From the NCBI GenBank assembly GCA_030068075.1, contig CM057839.1, positions 22,299,167-22,363,166 of the forward strand: a stretch of DNA of 64,000 nucleotides, read 5' to 3'. Below are positions 24,165-34,574 of the stretch, piece after piece (position 1 is the stretch's first letter; every line of letters begins with the position of its first letter). This DNA comes from Paguma larvata (taxonomy: Eukaryota; Chordata; Mammalia; Carnivora; Viverridae). Made by a program: the position numbers and the translations under genes. Below the pieces are notes generated by a model, which was not told the origin of the DNA, searched no databases, and saw nothing but the letters and a program-made list of their open reading frames with translations.

Positions 24165-27100
24165 TAAGTTAGAAAAATAAGTAACTGTGGGGAAAATCTA
24201 TTTTTTTAAGCTGTTTATCTATAATCTAACCTTGTGATTTATATTTTTATCATGACTCCATTCTACATTGAGTTCAAGAAAATACCCCAAAGTACCTTGC
24301 ACATGCATCAAAATATAATCATCTACCTTGTGGGTATGTGTATATGTGAGTGAGTGTGTATGTGTATGTGTGTTTATAGGAAAATCTTTCCAATTCAATA
24401 TTTATGAATAACTTACTCTTTACTGTTGTCATTTTCAAACCCAAATGAAGAGGTCAAGGTCCATGGCACTATATATTTTTAATGATATGTTAGATATGTA
24501 CTATCTGAGTTTGTTTTTCTCAGTATGAGTCTTCATTTGTTATAAACTGAGGTTTGGGATGAACTTCAATTGGAAAATGGCATGGGTTAAGTAACCGGTT
24601 TCACTGGGGAAAGCAAATTCACAAATTGAAGGTCCGGTGTTAGGGCTCAGGTTCCCCTATTCTCCTATCATCCCACATCTTGGAGCCAGGGTAAAAGTAG
24701 ACTTGCAGTATGGTTCTAGATTCTAGTTCAGGAACTACTACCACTACCATATTGCTCCCCTTTATGGCAAAGCATGAAAGCTGCTTTGCTAAGTCGGGTA
24801 AAAATTGAGCCGCTTGACACCAAGCAGTCTATTATGGATGTCAATTGTTTAAGAGTTGTCAGGGAATGCTAGCTGCTCTGTTCCTGAGGATTTGGAGAAA
24901 TAGGATGTTAGAGATCCAGTGTGGGGTTAAAAAATCCAATGAGAATATTATCTTAAGTGCACTCTCCTCTGGAGGAAGGGCAGAAAGATTCCTCCAGTAC
25001 CAGATAGCGCATTTCCCAGGTAACCTAGAGTGAGCTCTCAGGGTCACGATAGACAATTCCATTTCTTGAACTATCCTGAATCTGTTTCTTCTGACAGTCA
25101 AACTCAACTTTTAAATTGACATTAAAAAATTGAACAATTTTTGTTTCCACTTTATTTTCCTTTTAGTAACTGACCTAGTTAAATGAGGACTGCCACTAAT
25201 GTCAGTCTAAGATAGTAGATTTTTGACAGGGCTAGTAGGTCATGCCATTTCATTTAGAGTTTATTCTCCATGGTGTATGCAATTGTTTTGAATGACACAG
25301 TAAAAATGTTTTCAACCCTAAGAAATTACGGATCAAATAAAAAAATATGTAGTTGTCAGTAAAAATTTTGTATTGGAAAGTGTCATTGCTGAAAAATAAC
25401 TTAGATAGATATAACTATCTTTTCTGGAATTACAAGATTACAGAGACCTAATTCAGTTGAATTGAAATGAGCCAAATGGTTAGTGATTTTTTTGGGAAGG
25501 AGCCTCAAAAAAGTTTCTTATTTATCGTATCCATGATATATTTCTCCTTAGTGTCCACTGTTTCAAAAAACCAGCATTTAAAGTTGAAATATTTATAACT
25601 GTAATTTAAGCAAGATCAAAGATATTTAGAAATTTATTCCAATAACTGACAAAACAAGACTTTTTAATTCTAATTTTTTCTATCCTCAATATTAACTTTC
25701 TGTCCTCTAATTTTAAGTTTCAGGAATATCCATCTAGGATCACTGCTTCCCTTACTGTTTTATTCTGTAGTGCTATCACCACTACTCGAACTCAAACTTG
25801 TTATTTTCCTGGTTCATTCTAAGGTTTAGGTATAATTATTTCCTGGTCCACAAACTTGTGTGTCCTTTATACTTATGAATGGCTTCTGCTATTGCTATGG
25901 CTGTCTTCATTTTTCTTCACTTGAAATCTTCTGGAAAAATGAAACTCTATACACCACATTTTTCTGAAAAATCTAGTAACAAATATCCCACCTTATTCAC
26001 TCAGTGATTGGCAGTCAACAGAGGATGGCCAAACATAATGTTCCCACATGGATAGAGATTCATCCAAGGGAACTGGACACAGAGAGGAAATATTCAGAAT
26101 CCTTTTATGGAGACTGATGTGAATGCAGGGAAATAGAGAATCTTTCATAAAATGTAGAGTTTTAAAGAACACACATGTATATGGATTCAGTGTATATGCT
26201 CTCTACTATGTTATTAGGGTCTGCATTAAAAAAAGCAAGTAGATGGAAAGGGGAAGATCTTCTTCAATTGCGAATCCTGAAATATCTGAAACAAGGTAAA
26301 GTAGTTATCCTAAGTATCTGTTAAATCAATGTGACTTGAACTCCAGTCTCTTGCAACTGAACTTTCAGGCTTTACTCATCTTGCCATGGCGGGCCAATGT
26401 TAATTCATCCCACTGTGGGACCCTGAATATAGTTTTGATTCTAAAATAGTTGAAGAGAGTTACCTTGAGGGGGTATTTTTTTCCCCTAACTACAGTGAAG
26501 TGACTTTCAACTTCTTTCAATATCGTTACCACCCATAGCCAAAGTTATTAAATTTTTAGAACAGAGTATCAATGCCAATTGGTGAACATATGCGTTACTC
26601 TTTCTTAATAAAAGTAATAGAAATGACAGAGAAGAAATAGAAGAAATAACTAAGAGCTGTAGAAAATAGAAAAGGTAACCGAACAAAACTAAATTGTATG
26701 GGATTTCAAGACTCCATAAAGCACAGAACAGAATAATGGTAACAGAGCATGTAATAACCAAAGACTGGCAAAGTATAGAGCTGTTGCAGGGGTAAGGTCA
26801 TTCTTCAACACAGGATTCCAGAGGGGCTTACAGCTTGGAATCCATAAACACGGGAAGTGTACCTGAGACAAAGGCCATTTCTCAAAGTAATCATTTTAAA
26901 GCAAGACCTATAGTTCACTTGGGTCACAAATAATTAACCTACCCAATATATTCATGACAGATTAGGCTAGTTTCTTTGAGTTTAAATCAATCATAAACAT
27001 TTTCTAAACAAAGTTGTAACACACCTAGAAGAACTGTGGCAGAACAGAACATTAAAATTAGGCAGAACCCAACGTAAGAGAATACAGCAGAATGACATTA

Positions 27101-27270
27101 AAAAATTCAATGAAATAATAGAAGTCTCAACCAGGAATGAAGAAAATACAAAAATATTCTTAAATAAAAGTTTAAACTTATAAGGGTGGGTACTGTCTCA
27201 TGACCATACATTTTATTTACATAAGTCAGCCTGTCAAAGTCCCTTACCATCTAATTTAAATATAACATTA
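24165..27270. other. Unassigned DNA
   Basis: An imperfect (GT)n stretch lies at 24338-24372. The block at about 24600-25030 is somewhat less AT-rich and has overlapping open frames on both strands (24845-25033 plus, 24859-25107 minus), neither with a domain. The minus frames at 26507-26761 and 26689-26871 overlap in different registers and have no recognisable domain. Confidence 0.45.
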
Positions 27271-27284
27271 AGAAAATTATTTGT

Positions 27285-27507
27285 AGGATGCCTGAGTGGC
27301 TGAGTTGATTTAAGAGCCAGACTTTGGTTCAGGTCACGATATTGCAGTTCCTGAGTCTGAGCCCTACATCAGGCTCTGTGCTATCAGCTCAGAGCCGGGA
27401 GCCTGTTTCAGATTCTATGTCTCCCTTTCTCTCTGCCTCTCCCCTGCTCATGCTCTGTCTCGCTCAGTCTCAAAAATAAATAAACATTAAGAACAATTTA
27501 AAAAAAA
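27285..27507 (+). mobile_element. Carnivoran SINE with target repeat
   Basis: Head AGGATGCCTGAGTGGCTGAG, GGTTCAGGTCACGATATTGC, ATCAGCTCAGAGCCGGGAGC, a CT-rich stretch and an AAATAAATAAACATTAA tail. Flanks are GAAAATTATTTGTA and GAAAATATTTGTA. Confidence 0.92.
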
Positions 27508-27519
27508 GAAAATATTTGT

Positions 27520-28159
27520 ATACACAAAAAATTATACATTTAGTAAGAAAACCTATGACAGCAATTTATTCTCATGGATATAGAATTGCATTAATAAGAT
27601 TAAACAGAATTAACCATTTTTAATTTTGAAAAATCTAAAAATAAAAATACAACTTGGAACAAAAATAAGAATATGAACAACTGGTTTTGACGGAGAAAAA
27701 GAGGACACGATTGAAAATGAAATACATATAAGAGCATTTTTGATATGTGAAATTTGCATCCTTGAAAATATTTTAAAGCAAACAAGGAAGAAAAAATTGT
27801 AGAAAGAACATCTGAAAACAAAAGAAAAATAAGTAATTAGAATAGATGAATACCATGAAGGCTTTAGACAAAATTAATTCTTTGAAAGGTGAAGTTGAAA
27901 CAACCTTGTAAATGTAGAATAAGAAAATGAATTCAAAGACTAAATTATAGAAAGAAAACAAAAATGAGAAGTTATGAAATTTGAAAGACAAATAATGGAA
28001 ATTTAAAATTCAAATAATACCATTTTCAGAAAGAAGAACCGGACAAAAGAAACTATGAATATATGATCACTGTGAAATAAAAAATATGACTCATATTTGA
28101 AATTGACAAATTATTTCTGAACAAGATGATTTTTTAAAAAGGACACACTTAAAAAATAC
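27520..28159. other. Strongly A-rich plus strand, unassigned
   Basis: The plus strand is A-rich and G-rich relative to T and C, which is the bias of L1 coding strands. I could not match it to a specific L1 segment. The minus frames at 27600-27821 and 27773-27991 are phenylalanine- and leucine-rich antisense readings of A-rich DNA. Confidence 0.4.
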
Positions 28160-28525
28160 TGCTATAGACTGAATGCTTGCGTCTTTCCAAAATTCATATA
28201 TTGAAATCTAATTCCTAATATGATGGTATTTGGAGATGAAGCCATGGTGGGTGATTAGGTCATGAAGGTGGAACCCTCATTAATGGGATTAGTGACCTTT
28301 TAAACTAGACCCCAGGGAGCTCCTTTGTCCTTTCTGCCATGAGATGACAGAGTAAAATTAATTACCATCTATGAACTAGGAAGCAGGTCTCACCAGACAC
28401 CAAATCTACTGATACTTGGATCTTAGGACTTTCTAACCTTCAGAACCGTGAGTAAAAAAATGTTTACTGTTTAAACCACCAAGTCTATGGTATTTTTGTT
28501 AGAGCAGCTGGAATGAAATAAGTCA
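28160..28525 (+). mobile_element. Solo LTR, MaLR type (MST/MLT1-like)
   Basis: Starts TGCTATAGACTGAATGCTTG, then AAATTCATATATTGAAATC, GGTGATTAGGTCATGAAGG, CCCTCATTAATGGGATTAG, AGAACCGTGAGTAAA and the end AGAGCAGCTGGAATGAAATA. This is the common mammalian MaLR order. No internal region accompanies it, so it is a solo LTR. Subfamily not determined. Confidence 0.75.
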
Positions 28526-28978
28526 TACGTGTCTTAAATTTCTGATTTTCAAATTGAAGAAAATAACTTTTCATAGATAACAGATATTATCATCTATGAA
28601 TAAGTGATATTTATACTGGCATAACATTTCAAATTGACAAGTAAGAAGCACTCTCTTGAAAACAGATATGGAGTATAATTTTGAATGTATTATTTATCTA
28701 GGCAAACTACTATTCAAATAGATGAATATATTAGTAAAGAGACAAGGTTTGATGGGGGTATGAAAAATTAAAATCTCAGTGAACCAAATTTGACCACCCT
28801 CCTTCTCTAATTACATGTTACTGAAAGTCAACTGTTGATATTTCTGCTCACTATTTGGTCATTCGGTGATAGAGATCAACAGAGAATCCTCCTTTTCGAG
28901 CATTGTAATTCATGAAATAAGAAAGTGATAATGCATAGTAACTTGTGCATTAGCTCTCTAAAAAGTACACTAAGAATT
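28526..28978. other. Unassigned DNA
   Basis: No gene or repeat family recognised. Confidence 0.5.
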
Positions 28979-28979
28979 A

Positions 28980-29492
28980 TTAAAACCTTATAGCAGCATT
29001 ATTTCCAATATCCAAGATATGAAAGCAATGTAAGCAATCCAAGTGACCATCCATAAATGAATGGATAAAGTAAATGTGATATGTATAAATAAATGTATGT
29101 ATATATACACACACCCACCCACCCACCCACACACCCACACACATACACACACACACACAACGGAATATTAGTCATAAAGAAGAATAAATATTGCTATTTG
29201 CAACAACATGGATGCATCTAGTGGGTATGATACTAAGTGAAATAGAAAGACAAAACAAAACAATTAAAAAAAGAGACAAAAGGAAAAACAGATGCTTAAA
29301 TACAAGGAACAAATTAGTGGTTGCCAGAGGGGAGGCGGCGGGTAGGTAGATGGGTAACATAGGTGAAGGGGATTAAGAATATACTTACTGTGATGAGCAG
29401 TGATTGATGTATAGAATTGTTCAATCATCATATTGTACAACCGAAACTAATACAGCACTGTATGTTAATTATACTTCAATTTTAAAAAAGTA
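28980..29492 (+). mobile_element. L1 3' end with expanded microsatellite
   Basis: Sense L1: AGCAGCATTATTTCCAATAT, AATGAATGGATAAAGTAAAT, AACAACATGGATGCATCTAG, ACTAAGTGAAATAGAAAG, GGTTGCCAGAGGGGAGG and ATTATACTTCAATTTTAAAA. A (CA)n/(CCCA)n array at 29105-29160 has grown where L1 normally has a short TATATACACA stretch. Confidence 0.8.
29105..29160 (+). repeat. (CA)n with (CCCA)n
   Basis: Mixed CACACACCCACCCACCC and CACACACA runs inside the L1 3' end. Confidence 0.95.
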
Positions 29493-29689
29493 GCTTGCAC
29501 TCACATTTCCTTAGCAAATGTCAAAGCAAGATATATAACAATTCCCTTTGGATCAGCAAACGGCCAGTTTGCCAATCATGGCATTAAATGCAAAGTCCTC
29601 CAAATGAAACATGAACCAGAGATAGTTTCTTCTATCTGGGAACCTATGAACTACAAAGATATGTTACCTCTCCTTCAGTCATCCAATAC

Positions 29690-30155
29690 TAAATGGAAAA
29701 CAGGGTGAAAAATAACATTTTTAAAATGCTAATGTTTATGATTCCAAATGTATAACATTCTAGAAAAAGCAAAAATGTAGAGATAGTAAAAAGATTAGTG
29801 GCTTCCAGGGGTTTGGAGTAAGAAAGGGAGAGAGGAGTAAATAGAGCACAGGGGATTTTTAAGGCAGTGAAACAACTGGGTATGACATTGTCATCGTGCA
29901 TACATGGGATCATACAGTTGTCAAAATCCATAGAACTGCATAATTCAAACAGTGAACTCTAGTCACTGGACTTTAGTTAATTTTAATCTGTCAACTGAAA
30001 CAACTGTTATGGACAAATGCAAGATGTTAATAATAGGAGACACCGTACAGGGGCAGAAGGATAAATGGGAACTCTTTTGGCTCGATGTGTCTACAGGCTT
30101 AAAACTGCTCCAAAAATAGGTCTATTAATTAAAAAAAAAAAAAAAAAAACAAAAA
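29690..30155 (+). mobile_element. Old L1 3' UTR with poly(A)
   Basis: Landmarks in order: AACATTCTAGAAAAAGCAAA, TAGTGGCTTCCAGGGGTTTG, TTGTCAAAATCCATAGAACT and TTAAAACTGCTCCAAAAATA, ending in a long A run from 30131. The plus frame at 30065-30262 crosses this tail. Confidence 0.7.
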
Positions 30156-30269
30156 AAAACCAAAAAACAATACATTTTAAAAACTCCCACTGGATAATGA
30201 GGGGGGGAAATGCTGAGGAGGAAGACAGACACATAAGAAGTTCTTTTAAGAACCTGGTCTAGTGAAATT

Positions 30270-31255
30270 ATTTTTTTTCTTCCAAGTTTTTATTTAAATT
30301 CCAGTTAACATATAGTGTAACATTTGTTTCAGGTGTAGAACTTAGTGATTTAACACCTAATAAAATACCTAATGCTCATCCAAGTGCCCTCCTCAATTCC
30401 CATAACCTCTGTCCCCTGTCCACCTCCTTTCTGGTAACCATCAATTTGTTCTTTATAGTTAAGAGTTTGTTTCTTGGTCGGCTTCCCTTCCTCCCACCCA
30501 TGCTCATTTGTTTTGTTTCTTAAATTCCACATAGGACTAAAATCATATGTCATTTATCTATCTCCACTTGGCTTATTCAACTTACCATAATACTCTCTAG
30601 CTCTATCCACATCGTGCCAAAATTTCATTCTTTTTGATGGCTGAGTAATATTCTACTGTGTGTATGTATCTATATGATTACATATAATTATAACAATTAT
30701 ATAGATAATAACTATATAGATACATACACACATACACTATATTTTGTCCATCCATTAGTCGATGGATATTTGGGTTCTTTCTAATGCTTGGCTTTGTTGA
30801 TAATACTGCTATAAATGTCTGGATGCATAAATCCCTAACTAGTATTTTTGTATCCTTTGGATAAATACCTAAATAGTGAAATTTCTGGGTAGTAGAATAG
30901 TTCTATTATAACTTTCTGAGGAACCTTCATACTCTTTTCCAGAGTGGCTGCACCAGTTTGCATTCCTATCAACAGTGTTTAGAGGGTTCCCCTTTCTCCA
31001 TATCCTCACCAACACCTGTTGTTTCCTGTGTTAATTTTAGCCTTTCTGACAAGTGTGAAGTGACATCTCATCATGGTTTTGATTTGAATTTCCTTGATGA
31101 TAAGTGATGTTGGGCATTTTTTCATATGTCCGTTGGCCATCTGTATGTGTTCTTTGGAAAAAAATGTCTATTCACGTCTTCTGCCCATTTTTAACTGGAT
31201 TATTGTTTTTTTGGGTGTCGAGTTTTTTACAAGTTCTGTATATAGTTTGGGTACT
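30270..31255 (-). mobile_element. Carnivoran L1, 5'-truncated, about 1 kb
   Basis: Antisense 3' UTR (AAATTCCAGTTAACATATAG, GTAACCATCAATTTGTTC) followed by the ORF2 C-terminal region (GGCTGAGTAATATTCTACTG, GAGTGGCTGCACCAGTTTGC, AGTGACATCTCATCATGG, TCTTCTGCCCATTTTTAACT). No open frame survives. The frames at 30350-30553 and 31094-31288 lie within it and are not genes. Confidence 0.88.
30657..30732. repeat. 19-bp perfect inverted repeat inside L1
   Basis: Arms TGTGTGTATGTATCTATAT (30657-30675) and its exact complement (30714-30732) flank an AT-rich 38-bp spacer. It sits at the L1 position that normally reads TGTGTATATATACCACA. Confidence 0.9.
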
Positions 31256-32526
31256 CAGGGAACAAAAAATTTAATGGTCTTAAAGTAGGGGAATAAATCT
31301 CATTATTGTTGAATTCTCAATCTCTGGAAGGGGGAACTCAAATTCTAGCCCTAGTCTCTTATCTCTGACCTCTCACAAGTTATTTTTCTTTAATAAAAAT
31401 ATTTTTTTCTTTTAACTCCTTAGTACCTTCTGAAGTAGTCAATAGAAAATGTCCCAGGGGTCATCTAAGTCTGAAAGGAATAGAGACTTTTTGTTTCAAA
31501 TTGATATATATTTTGCAAAACTACTGTCTCAAAGGCACGGCATTGTGTTTTCCTTTTCCATTTATTTCTATCAACTTTCTGTGCTAATTGCCATGCTTGA
31601 AGGGTTTATTGTTGTTTATGTTTGGTTATTTGTTTTTAGATTTGCTTACTGCCTTCAACAATCAATCTGTCTCTGTCTCTGTCTCTTTATCTACCTCTCC
31701 GCTGCTCCGTCCTTCACCAAAAAAAAAAAAAAAAAAGTAATTAAGTTTAACAGCGTTTTATGGGTCCACCAAACACTTAGCACTTATAAAATTTGCTTTG
31801 AGTAATTTAGTCTTATTAAAAGGATTTTACTTGGTAATGATTTTCTCTTTTTTCATGGGTGTCTAGCTATGTATGTGACAGACAAACCCCTTGATTTGAT
31901 TTTAGATGCAAACTCGGTTTTAATCTGTCTTGTTTGCTGAAAGGCATCCCTAATTAATTGCAAGTATGACTGTTTGGGTTTGAGAAGCAATAATTTAGTC
32001 ATACCCTATAAATTACTAGATGTGTAGACTCCTTTACTTTCAATTTCTAATTTCAAATTAGACAACTATTATATAATTTATCTCTTTCAGAGAAGAGCAG
32101 CAAACCCACAATGGTAATTTTCACTGTTGTTGATTTTTTTTTTTTAATTTCTTATTCTAGAACTACATGACAATTCATACTGCTTCCTATAATAGATTTA
32201 TTTTCACCAAATTTCCCATCTGAAATTGACACACATGTTAAGCTTTTTGTTATGATTGTAGCTGATTTTAGGTAGTATTTTCATATTATTCAAAAGCAAA
32301 TAGGTGATGCTATATATTCACATATTAAGTAGCTTAAATCAGCAATGGACAATTTATTATTCAGGCTACATGACCCCTTATAGTTGGCTGAAGGAAGAGA
32401 GGAGGTATTGTACACTACAGACATTAACATTTCCATACCAATGGAGAGGAAGCTCTCACAAATATTGCTGGTGGCCGTAACAGAAATAAATGGAGATCAC
32501 TGGATCACACCACATCAGCATCCAAA
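31256..32526. other. Unassigned DNA
   Basis: CT-rich text at 31668-31700 followed by an A run at 31719-31736 could be the tail of a 3' SINE remnant, but no head is present. The plus frame at 31449-31805 spans it and has no domain. The stretch 32330-32526, with its continuation at 32798-32870, may be a single ancient repeat that the next SINE split; I cannot name it. Confidence 0.4.
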
Positions 32527-32540
32527 TATCAGCAGTGTGG

Positions 32541-32703
32541 GGATGCCTGGGTGGCTCAGCTGGTGGGGCTTCTGGCTCCTGGTTTTGGCTCACGTCATGG
32601 TCTCACAGCTCGTGAGTTCGAGCCCCCTGTTGGGCTCTGTGCTGACAGCGCAGATCCTGCTTGGGATTCTCACTCTCTGTCCCTCCCCTGCTCACTCTCT
32701 CTC

Positions 32704-32740
<37 letters not shown>

Positions 32741-32783
32741 AGATAAGTAAATAAAACTTAATTTATTTTTTTTTTAATTTAAG
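32541..32783 (+). mobile_element. Carnivoran SINE with 14-bp target repeat and long (CT)n
   Basis: Head GGATGCCTGGGTGGCTCAG, TCACGTCATGGTCTCACAGC, GTGCTGACAGCGCAGATCC, an expanded (CT)n stretch (32693-32740) and an A/T-rich tail. Flanks TATCAGCAGTGTGG at 32527-32540 and 32784-32797 are identical. The plus frames at 32384-32746 and 32551-32742 are SINE translations, one with a serine and leucine run from (CT)n. Confidence 0.95.
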
Positions 32784-32797
32784 TATCAGCAGTGTGG

Positions 32798-33180
32798 AAT
32801 TCCTGCTCCACTCTCGTTGAACAGAACGAATCACATGGGCCAGCCAAACCAGAAATAGACAATTATGAGAAATCTTAAACATCTGTTTGAAATTCAGAGA
32901 GCTAGCGGATCTATACATGAAGCACTAATGACTACCACAGACGGCAACATAAAGATATGTTTTTAAAATAGGCAAAGACACGAAACTCATTACTTATGTA
33001 CACTCTATTTTATACTCTTAGTATAAAATATACTGTAGAAACAGAGAATTAAACTGAACAAAAAGACATATGAATAAAAGAAAGTTTAAAACTAAGATAC
33101 CAAACTCTGTTAGAGATAATAAAGATTTGTTAATAATGTGTCTGTGAAAGTAACACAACTGTATGGAACTGAATTTTTTA
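32798..33180. other. Unassigned DNA
   Basis: No gene recognised. The first 70 bp may belong to the same ancient repeat as the left flank of the preceding SINE. Confidence 0.4.
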
Positions 33181-33190
33181 AAGAGAAATA

Positions 33191-33597
33191 TTTTTTCTTT
33201 TACATTTATGTATTCATTTTAAGAGAGAGAGAGAGAAAAAGAGGGGGGGAGAGAGAGAGAGAGAGAATATCCCAAGCAGGCCCTGATGAGATGCTCAGTC
33301 TCACAAACCACGACATAATGATCTGAGCTGAAATCAAGAGTTGGATGACTGGGGCGCCTGGATGTCTCAGTGAGTTAAATGTTGGACTTCAGCTCAGGTC
33401 ATGCTCTCATGATTCATGGGTTCAAGCCCTGTGTCAGGCTCTGTGCTGACAGCTCAGAGCCTGGAGCCTGCTTCAGATTCTGTGTCTCCCTCTCTCTCTG
33501 CCCCTCCTCTGCTCGCTCTCTCTCTCTCTCAAAAATAAATAAACATTAAAAAAAAAAGAGTTGGATGATTAACTGACTGAGCCAGGCAGGCACCTCT
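33191..33597 (-). mobile_element. Carnivoran SINE, outer copy, split by a second SINE
   Basis: The minus-strand copy has its tail and GA-rich part at 33191-33300 and its tRNA-like part at 33301-33350. Its head complement resumes at 33571-33597. Outer target repeats AAGAGAAATA lie at 33181-33190 and 33598-33607. The frame at 33138-33326 is a translation of its GA-rich tract. Confidence 0.9.
33351..33555 (+). mobile_element. Carnivoran SINE nested in the outer SINE
   Basis: Head GGGGCGCCTGGATGTCTCAG, intact GACAGCTCAGAGCCTGGAGC, a CT-rich stretch and an AAATAAATAAACATTAAA tail. Target repeats AAGAGTTGGATGACT (33336-33350) and AAGAGTTGGATGATT (33556-33570) consist of outer-SINE sequence, which fixes the order of insertion. 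Confidence 0.96.
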
Positions 33598-33607
33598 AAG
33601 AGAAATA

Positions 33608-33733
33608 CTCTTAATACACAATCTTAAGTTATCTATCTGAATTTGAATTTTTTGGTAATTTAAAAATGTAAGAATAAAAAATAAAGGCACACATTTGGGA
33701 ATAAAGATTGTGTGCAATGTATATTATTAGTAT

Positions 33734-33767
<34 letters not shown>

Positions 33768-34190
33768 AGGTGTGAAAAAAATTATTATGATATTTATTCC
33801 ATGTTAATAGATGTAAACAAAACATCAAGGCAAAGCCAAATAAAATGTATACAAATATTGCTGCACACGTATAATAAAATTTTAAAGATTTCAGTGAACA
33901 GTGATATAAACTCTGGAATATGGTTAGGATATTGTTAATCCATTAAGAGAACGGATTACATGGGAACAAACAGAATAGTTTCTCGACAATATGAACTTAT
34001 ACCACTATTTTAGAATAAGTAAATTGGGGTGATAAATAACATACAGGAAAATGACAGAAATGAATATAAATTAGGACTGTCCCCTCCATTCGATTCTCCA
34101 TAAAACAATAAAAAAAGAGCCAGATTATATAAACTCAAATCCCACGATTTACTTCATATTTAATTCAGAGTCAAATCCAGAGACATTACA
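33608..34190. other. Unassigned DNA with a (TG)n microsatellite
   Basis: No gene recognised. The plus frame at 33708-33938 starts across the (TG)n run and has no domain. Confidence 0.5.
33736..33764 (+). repeat. (TG)n microsatellite
   Basis: Uninterrupted alternating G and T for 29 bases. Confidence 0.98.
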
Positions 34191-34194
34191 GCCT

Positions 34195-34570
34195 GTGTGA
34201 ACTCTACTTCTTCACTGGCCTCTCATCCTTTCTCTCTTGCTTTCTTGCCTCCATAATCTGTTATGCTTTGCTGTTCTTAGAATATTCTCTCAACTCAGAG
34301 GTTTTAAATGTGCTCTTCCTTCTGCCTTCCTGCTCTGTCCTCAAGTATCTGCTTTACTATGGCACTTTTTTCCAAAGTTCCATTAACTGTCAGCTTGTCA
34401 AGAATAGCATCTCCCACTCCCTTTGTACAAAATAGCATTTTCTTATAAAAATCCCCGTACTCTGATATACTTTATCTTATAATACTTATCAACTTCTGAC
34501 ACATCACACATTTATTGCTTATTTATTTTCTCCCTTCATTTGAATGTCAGCTCCATTAATCCATAGGGTT
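34195..34570 (+). mobile_element. L2 LINE 3' fragment
   Basis: Ordered L2-like text: TTCTTGCCTCCATAATCTG, CTCAAGTATCTGCTTTACTA, ATACTTATCAACTTCTGACA, TATTGCTTATTTATTTTCTC and GAATGTCAGCTCCATTAATC, matching the L2 3' end ('TAGAATGTAAGCTCCATGAG'). Confidence 0.7.
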
Positions 34571-34574
34571 TTTT

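Noticed and set aside
23876..24172. Open frame of 98 codons rich in lysine, arginine and glutamate
   Set aside because: It is a direct translation of a polypurine microsatellite. Such tracts lack stop codons in some frames by composition alone.
26507..26871. Two overlapping hydrophobic minus-strand frames as a small membrane protein gene
   Set aside because: They are in different registers, have no conserved motif, and are expected by chance in A-rich DNA read from the T-rich strand.
32384..32746. Serine- and leucine-rich open frames on the plus strand
   Set aside because: A SINE body plus its (CT)n tract. The same peptide patterns recur at every SINE in the window.
33351..33555. tRNA-like A and B boxes in the SINEs as tRNA genes
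   Set aside because: The tRNA-derived part is diverged, lacks a full cloverleaf, and is fused to the SINE right half and A-rich tail in every copy.
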